Of a stretch of DNA of 8,592 nucleotides, positions 3,809 through 8,592 are shown one piece after another. Every line of letters begins with the position of its first letter. Position 1 is the first letter of the stretch. Under the pieces are notes generated by a model. The model saw only the letters and a program-made list of their open reading frames with translations, did not search any database and was not told the origin of the DNA. A program made the position numbers and the translations under genes. The stretch is from Desulfurococcales archaeon (GTDB taxonomy: Archaea > Thermoproteota > Thermoprotei_A > Sulfolobales > AG1), in the NCBI GenBank assembly GCA_026990885.1, contig JALXCO010000029.1, positions 1-8,592 on the forward strand, read 5' to 3'.

Positions 3809-6331
3809 ATGAAGAAAAAGGAAATAAACAGCCATAGTAAAGGCGTAGCCAACCTAAAGCAGCTGGATATAGAGAATGTATTAAGAGACTTTGGGAAAGA
3901 AAGCAGAATATATAGCCACATGATCTCTATATTCAGATCCATCATATCCAGCCAGCACGACTCTAAAGCAAGGAAAATATACGAGTACTACAGGAAACTA
4001 TATAGTAGCGGGTCCCCAGAAAATAAAGATAACTATGAAAACACCCGTGGTTCAGCGCTGTATAATTTGGCTGCGCTACATACATACATAACCCTTGTAT
4101 CCAAGCTCTTCGCATATAACACGATATGCTACTATAGCTATGGAAAGAGGCTTAAAGAATGCTTGAACACGAAAAATATAGGGGACCTCATAGAAGATCT
4201 CGAAAGCATGGAGAAAGGAACATTGGTTAATGATGAACCCAAAATAACCAACTTCCCTGGGGAAGAGGCGTATATATACTCGTGGTTCATAGACCATATA
4301 GAATCATCGGCAACACTTAAAAACGGCATTCGGGAAGCGATAGAAAAGGTATCATCCTACGATCCCCTCTACCTTATTAGACATAGAAGCCGGGTAAGGG
4401 ATGTGTTTGGAGAGCTGTACCAAGATCTCATTGATAGGGATATAAGAAGAAGTCTTGGAGAGTTCTACACGCCTCAATGGCTCTCAGATCTATTAGCGAG
4501 CGAAACCCTACAGCTAGCGTTGATGAAGGGCTTGTCGAGGGGATCATTATCTATTATCGATCCCATGTGTGGATCTGGATCAATAATTCTATCGTTCATA
4601 AAGAAGATCTCTAGCATAGGCAGCAGGTTAAGGCCAGATAAAGTAGAGGTTTCAGGACTGGAAGTGAACGCTGCATCGCTAATACTGGCCAGGTCCCAGT
4701 ATATAGTATCGGCTATAGACATCCTAAGTAAAAAATTCACCTCTACAGGCCTGCTGGAGGTCCCTGTGTATAGCTGCAATATATTGGAGCTAGATCAATG
4801 CCAGAGGAACATCGTAAGGAAACACAGAGTCTTAGCGACTAATCCTCCATGGATCAACTGGGAGGACCTATCACAGGAACTTAGAGAGAAATATAGAGAC
4901 CTGTGGAAAAGATACGGCCTATTGGGGTCTTCAGACACCTATGACGCACCATACAGCAGAATGGGTAGGGCTAAGCGCGATCTTTCAACACTTCTATTCT
5001 ATATATCAGTAGATAAGCTACTCAAACGCGGAGGGATAGCAGGATTCATAATAACTCAATCGGTCTTCAAAAGCATAGCATCCGAGAGATTCCGCAGGTT
5101 CCAGCTACCCGATGGGACCCCCATCAAAGCGGTTAAGGTGCATGACTTCTCCAATATAAACACCTTTAAAGACGCCTTCAGTCGTGCATCGATTGGTTTA
5201 TGGATCAAGGGACGCAAAACAGTCTATCCACTCAAATATATAGTGTGGGTTAAAGACCCCAAAAACCGAGTTAGAGCTATAGAGACACGCGCCTACCCAA
5301 TCTCTAAATCAACAGGTGTATGGCTAACCATCCCCAACGACATAAGGATCCTGCACAGAAAAATGGTTGGGAGATCAGATTACAGGGCATACTCCGGGCT
5401 AGTAACATCTATGAACTCTGTTTACTGGGTTAGTGTTTTAGAGGACCTCGGGAAAGTAGTTAAGGTCATCAACCTCGGTGCTGCAGGCAAGACTAAGGTT
5501 ACACCAACAGAGGCATATATCGAGAAAGAGCTGGTATACCCGCTGGTTAGGGGGCGTGATCTGTTCAAGTGGGGATTCAGACACAGCCACCATATAGTTG
5601 TTCCATCTAGAAGTGATGGAAAGCCTATATCTCTAGACGAAATGGTCTTAAGATACCCAAACGCATACAGGTATTTCGCGAGATACATGTATGAGCTCAG
5701 CAATAGAGGAGGCGAGCCATACAGATCTTCGTTAGCCTCCTGGAGGAAAATCATAGATCATATAGAGCCGGATAGAGCAAGCTATATAGATGAGGCTGCG
5801 GAGAAGCTGGCTGTAAACGTAGGATCTAGACGTGAGGTCCCCTTCTACTATATATTTAACACAAAGAACATCTTTAGCCGATATAAGGTTGCATGGAGGT
5901 ACATAACGAAATCGTTTTACACAGCGGTCATAAGCCAGATCTACGATCCCAAAACAAGCACCCATAAAACACCTGTGCTAGACTGCAAGCTAATGTATAT
6001 ACCAACAGATAGGCATGATGAAGCCCACTATATAAGCGCTTTCCTAAATTCATCACCAGTAAGGCTTTTAATGAGGCTCATAGGTGTCGAGACCCAGATG
6101 TCGGTTCATCTGCTAAGCTACATTAATCTAGCTAGATACAACCATAGGGACAGCATACATAGAGAACTGTCTAGACTCTCTATTGAGGCTCACAGATGCT
6201 TCTCAAGCGGGTGCTCCAGCAGGGATCTTGAATCTATAGAGCACGACATAGATCTCAGTATCATTGAGCTATACGGCATAGAGCCCAGCATTATTGATAG
6301 GGTAAGAAGATATCTAGATATACTGGAATAG
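3809..6331 (+). CDS. N6-adenine DNA methyltransferase (gamma class, Eco57I-like, with C-terminal target recognition region)
   Basis: An 840-residue protein expected to methylate the N6 of adenine in DNA with S-adenosylmethionine. Residues 1-200 are helical with no motif I recognise. The Rossmann core follows in gamma-class order: motif X GEFYTPQWL (217-225), motif I DPMCGSG (251-257) for AdoMet binding, motif II GLEVN (283-287), and motif IV NPPW (345-348) for catalysis. From about 500 to 770 lies a region typical of the target recognition part of Eco57I/type IIG-like enzymes, including LVYPLVRGRDLFKWGF and FSRYKVAWRYI, and AFLNSSPVR near its end. The C-terminal helix (IIELYGIEPSIIDRV) is also typical. 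No PD-(D/E)xK nuclease pattern is seen in the N-terminus and no nuclease, HsdS or BREX/DISARM gene is adjacent, so it appears to be an orphan. ATG 3809 has GGAG 9 nt upstream. All core residues are present. Confidence 0.88.
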   Translation: MKKKEINSHSKGVANLKQLDIENVLRDFGKESRIYSHMISIFRSIISSQHDSKARKIYEYYRKLYSSGSPENKDNYENTRGSALYNLAALHTYITLVSKLFAYNTICYYSYGKRLKECLNTKNIGDLIEDLESMEKGTLVNDEPKITNFPGEEAYIYSWFIDHIESSATLKNGIREAIEKVSSYDPLYLIRHRSRVRDVFGELYQDLIDRDIRRSLGEFYTPQWLSDLLASETLQLALMKGLSRGSLSIIDPMCGSGSIILSFIKKISSIGSRLRPDKVEVSGLEVNAASLILARSQYIVSAIDILSKKFTSTGLLEVPVYSCNILELDQCQRNIVRKHRVLATNPPWINWEDLSQELREKYRDLWKRYGLLGSSDTYDAPYSRMGRAKRDLSTLLFYISVDKLLKRGGIAGFIITQSVFKSIASERFRRFQLPDGTPIKAVKVHDFSNINTFKDAFSRASIGLWIKGRKTVYPLKYIVWVKDPKNRVRAIETRAYPISKSTGVWLTIPNDIRILHRKMVGRSDYRAYSGLVTSMNSVYWVSVLEDLGKVVKVINLGAAGKTKVTPTEAYIEKELVYPLVRGRDLFKWGFRHSHHIVVPSRSDGKPISLDEMVLRYPNAYRYFARYMYELSNRGGEPYRSSLASWRKIIDHIEPDRASYIDEAAEKLAVNVGSRREVPFYYIFNTKNIFSRYKVAWRYITKSFYTAVISQIYDPKTSTHKTPVLDCKLMYIPTDRHDEAHYISAFLNSSPVRLLMRLIGVETQMSVHLLSYINLARYNHRDSIHRELSRLSIEAHRCFSSGCSSRDLESIEHDIDLSIIELYGIEPSIIDRVRRYLDILE

Positions 6332-6345
6332 ATACAGAGATCAAG

Positions 6346-7524
6346 CTAGCGCTTATTGTCGAACTCTACTACACTATCCACGAATTTCTCAATCTCCTCA
6401 AAGGTATTGTAGAAGTGGGGTGAAACCCTTATGATCCCTGGCCTTGGAGACACTATAATGCCTCTACTCTTTAGGTGGGAGGCTAGCTCATATGGCCTTT
6501 CATGTCTAAAGCTCACTATGGCTGCATAGCTACTTCTGGGGGTTACTAGTTTATATCCTTTGGATTCCAGAAGATCCATTAGCCTCCTCACGATCTTCGA
6601 TGTATGTGATCCATACATATTTGGCATATCGAATCTGATAGCAAACTTAAGGGCGGCTAGAGCACCCTCAAAAGCTATAGCGGGCCACGTGCCCCACTCA
6701 AGCATGGTTGCGTCTCTAGCAGGCTTAAAATCATATATGTTGAAGGGCCTCTCAAAAAGCCTCTCTCCCCTAAGCATCCTTTTAATTACCGAGTCCTCAA
6801 TAGCCATCCAGCCTGAGAGCATGGGCTCCAGATCATCTATAAGCTCCTCCCTAACATAAACGAAGCCAGCCCCATGGGGACCCATAAGCCACTTATACAT
6901 GCCACATACTAGAGCATCTATGTCGTCTGCCTTAACATCTATGGGCACTACCCCGGTAGCGTGGAACGAGTCCACTATAACTATTGCTCCATGCTCATGA
7001 GCTATAGACGCTATCTCCTTTATCCTCTCCCTATACCCAGTGATCCATGAGACATAATCCACAAGCACAATAGATGTTTTGTCATCTATAAGCCTCTCAT
7101 ATGTATCGAGAGAGACGTAGCCATCGCTATGCTCCGCTATCCTCACCTCCGACAACACTCCTCTAGATCTAAGTGCATGAAGCGTATAGAATCCAGTAGG
7201 AAAGTTCAGAGAGCTAGCCACAGCATTTGTTCCTTTATCCAACTTCAGCGATGACAGTAGAGCATTCAGCCCGAAGCTGACTCCGGGCACGGCAGCTATC
7301 TCGTTCAGCTTACCCCCTATAAGGCTCCCAAATAGCCTTCTAGATTCAACTATATGCTCCAGAACCTCGTCCCAAGGCTCCCCTTCATCGTTCCAGATCC
7401 TCAGGAAATTCTCTATAGAATCGATAACATCTTTGGTGAGGGGTCCCGCCCCAGCATTATCCAGATAGATTTTCTTGCTGGTAATAGAGATTCTGGATCT
7501 CGCATCACTGATCCATGAACCCAA
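6346..7524 (-). CDS. Class V aminotransferase-fold PLP enzyme
   Basis: A 392-residue fold-type-I, PLP-dependent enzyme of the class V group (cysteine desulfurase, kynureninase, isopenicillin-N epimerase relatives). Visible elements: N-terminal IYLDNAGAGPLT (19-30), the phosphate-side segment VPGVSFGLNALL (79-90), D185 and H188 in VIVDSFHATG for the pyridine ring, and Schiff-base K211 in CGMYKWLMGPHGAGFVYV. The C-terminal region PGIIRVSPHFYNT, where desulfurases carry a catalytic Cys in an RxGxxC-type loop, has no Cys, so cysteine desulfurase activity is unlikely. A lyase, epimerase or transaminase role is possible; the substrate is unknown. The TTG start at 7524 has GGTGGGG (7536-7530) 5 nt upstream and a TATA box about 38 nt upstream. 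The gene ends 14 nt from the convergent methyltransferase gene and diverges from the thiolase-like gene. Confidence 0.85.
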   Translation of the reverse strand: MGSWISDARSRISITSKKIYLDNAGAGPLTKDVIDSIENFLRIWNDEGEPWDEVLEHIVESRRLFGSLIGGKLNEIAAVPGVSFGLNALLSSLKLDKGTNAVASSLNFPTGFYTLHALRSRGVLSEVRIAEHSDGYVSLDTYERLIDDKTSIVLVDYVSWITGYRERIKEIASIAHEHGAIVIVDSFHATGVVPIDVKADDIDALVCGMYKWLMGPHGAGFVYVREELIDDLEPMLSGWMAIEDSVIKRMLRGERLFERPFNIYDFKPARDATMLEWGTWPAIAFEGALAALKFAIRFDMPNMYGSHTSKIVRRLMDLLESKGYKLVTPRSSYAAIVSFRHERPYELASHLKSRGIIVSPRPGIIRVSPHFYNTFEEIEKFVDSVVEFDNKR

Positions 7525-7558
7525 GATATCCCCACCAGGATGATATAGTCATTGCTTC

Positions 7559-7567
7559 ATATAAATA
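7559..7567 (-). promoter_or_regulatory. TATA box of the class V PLP enzyme gene
   Basis: Minus strand TATTTATAT is centred about 38 nt before TTG 7524. Transcription would begin near 7536, exactly where the GGTGGGG ribosome binding site starts, giving a very short leader of about 12 nt. Confidence 0.45.
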
Positions 7568-7602
7568 GAACCTTATAGGATGCTCGATAGGGTAGGGCAG
7601 AG

Positions 7603-7611
7603 CTATATTTA
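7603..7611 (+). promoter_or_regulatory. TATA box of the thiolase-like gene
   Basis: CTATATTTA lies about 41 nt before TTG 7648. Transcription start would be near 7633, leaving a leader of about 15 nt with GGGGT at 7636-7640, 7 nt before the TTG. The divergent TATA box of the PLP enzyme is about 40 bp away, with no sequence between that suggests a shared operator. Confidence 0.45.
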
Positions 7612-7647
7612 TGGGCTCTTAATCAAATAGTTAAAGGGGTCTTCTAG

Positions 7648-8592
7648 TTGGTTGAAGTAGCCGTAATCGGAATGGGCTACTCTGGCTTTTCGCCTTCCAC
7701 CCCACACTTAAGCTTCCGTGAGATGGTTTATGAAGCCGCTAAAAGAGCCTATATTGATGCTGGCGATATTGATCCTAGAAGAGATATCGATGCATTCATC
7801 TCGTGCCAGGAGGACTTCTGGGAAGGTGTATCTATATCGGATGAATTCGCTCCTGAACAGATCGGTGGTGTTTTAAAGCCCGTATATACAGTTGCTGGCG
7901 ACGGGCTTCAATGCATAGCTAGTGCTGTAGCCATGATTAAATCTGGAGCGTTTGATGTTGTCGCTGTTGAGGCCCACGGTAAACCTAGTGAGATCTCTAC
8001 ACTTAGTGATATAGTTAGGTTTTCATTTGATCCTATATATGTGAGGCCCCTAGATCTAGCTAGCATCCACGCTCTACAGGCTATCGAGGCTAGAGCCTTT
8101 ATGGATAGCTTCAATATCTCTAAAGAGGACTTAGGGCTCTATGTAGTTATGTCTAGACGAAACGGCCTTAGATCTTTAAGAGCCTCCCACGCCTCTGAAA
8201 TAGACCTCGACACATATATGAGGTCAGATGTGGTATCTGATCCTTTATCGGAGCACGATATAGCCCCCTTCTCGGATGCCGCTGTCGTTGCTGTTTTAGC
8301 ATCCGATACTGTGGCTAGGGGCTATTCAGATGACCTTGTGTGGGTTAAGGGTGTAGGTTTTGCGAGCGATATATACACCTATGTTCTCAGGGATCTTTCA
8401 ATAGATCGTTCAGTAAAAATAGCAGCTGACAAAGCCTATAAGATGGCCGGTATCGACTCCCCAAAGTCGCTCAGAAACCTTGTTGTCGAGCTCGATGAGA
8501 GATACAGCTATAAGGCGCTACAGACCCTAATATCTATTGGCTTGGCCGACCATAATATAGCTAGGGATCTTGAATCCGGCGTGTTCAGCAGA
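7648..8592 (+). CDS. Thiolase / SCP2-like protein (5' part; runs off the window)
   Basis: 315 codons are visible with no stop before the window end. The protein opens with the thiolase first strand VAVIGMGYSGF (4-14). C89 in GDGLQCIASAVAMIKSG (84-100) occupies the place of the nucleophilic Cys and is followed by FDVVAVEAHG, where thiolases have the gain-of-E/K strand. PLSEHDIAPFSDAAVVAVL (199-217) matches the archaeal pattern of a domain-closing segment. The late segment VVELDERYSYKALQTLISIG (279-298) corresponds to the place where relatives read E-L/V-H-D-x-F; the His appears to be Asp here. TTG 7648 is the start because TAG precedes it directly in frame and GGGGT lies 7 nt upstream. In archaea such genes often pair with a second thiolase and a DUF35 Zn-ribbon protein; these would be to the right. 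Possible roles are acyl-CoA condensation/cleavage or a non-catalytic partner. Confidence 0.75.
   Translation, partial: MVEVAVIGMGYSGFSPSTPHLSFREMVYEAAKRAYIDAGDIDPRRDIDAFISCQEDFWEGVSISDEFAPEQIGGVLKPVYTVAGDGLQCIASAVAMIKSGAFDVVAVEAHGKPSEISTLSDIVRFSFDPIYVRPLDLASIHALQAIEARAFMDSFNISKEDLGLYVVMSRRNGLRSLRASHASEIDLDTYMRSDVVSDPLSEHDIAPFSDAAVVAVLASDTVARGYSDDLVWVKGVGFASDIYTYVLRDLSIDRSVKIAADKAYKMAGIDSPKSLRNLVVELDERYSYKALQTLISIGLADHNIARDLESGVFSR

Noticed and set aside
3809..4430. A type IIG reading, with a nuclease in the N-terminus of the methyltransferase.
   Set aside because: No P-D...(D/E)xK arrangement could be found in residues 1-200.
1..8592. CRISPR array, insertion sequence or rRNA.
   Set aside because: No regularly spaced repeats, no transposase motifs with terminal inverted repeats and no rRNA sequence were seen.

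Overview
The window looks like chromosomal DNA of a thermophilic crenarchaeote (Thermoproteota, class Thermoprotei). Signs are AT-rich TATA boxes 20-40 nt before starts, several leaderless or near-leaderless genes with TTG/GTG starts, heavy AGA/AGG and ATA codon use, a tRNA-Val(CAC) with encoded CCA, and archaeal families (VapBC, PaREP1, SSV-type integrase remnant, archaeal thiolase). The genus cannot be named from the sequence alone.

Positions 1-1890 look accessory. They hold the 3' end of a VapB-type (AbrB-fold) antitoxin gene overlapping a PIN-domain VapC toxin, then a convergent, GC-rich PaREP1 (HEPN-like) gene, then a roughly 320-nt stretch with no gene but two small inverted repeats, then a broken reading frame (1586-1912) running antisense into the 3' end of tRNA-Val (1891-1968). 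That frame matches the N-terminal arm of SSV1-type fuselloviral integrases: a YVYK motif and a YIGPL motif with the same spacing as in SSV1 Int, interrupted by one TGA. I read it as a decayed int(N) fragment, with the tRNA 3' half as the attachment site. The sequence to the left would then be one end of an old integrated virus or plasmid carrying toxin-type cargo.

Positions 1969-8592 look like host chromosome. tRNA-Val and a D-aminoacylase-type amidohydrolase (2054-3661) diverge from closely spaced TATA boxes. Next comes an 840-residue N6-adenine DNA methyltransferase (3809-6331) with no nuclease gene beside it. It meets tail-to-tail, 14 nt apart, a fold-type-I class V PLP enzyme (7524-6346, minus strand). 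The PLP enzyme diverges from a thiolase/SCP2-like gene (7648 onward) that leaves the window; the thiolase-like protein keeps the nucleophile Cys but seems to have lost a catalytic His.

Functionally, the deacylase, the PLP enzyme and the thiolase-like protein would fit amino-acid/acyl metabolism, but they are not one operon. The methyltransferase is either an orphan epigenetic modifier or the modification half of a system whose other part lies elsewhere. The most informative object is the tRNA/int(N) junction.
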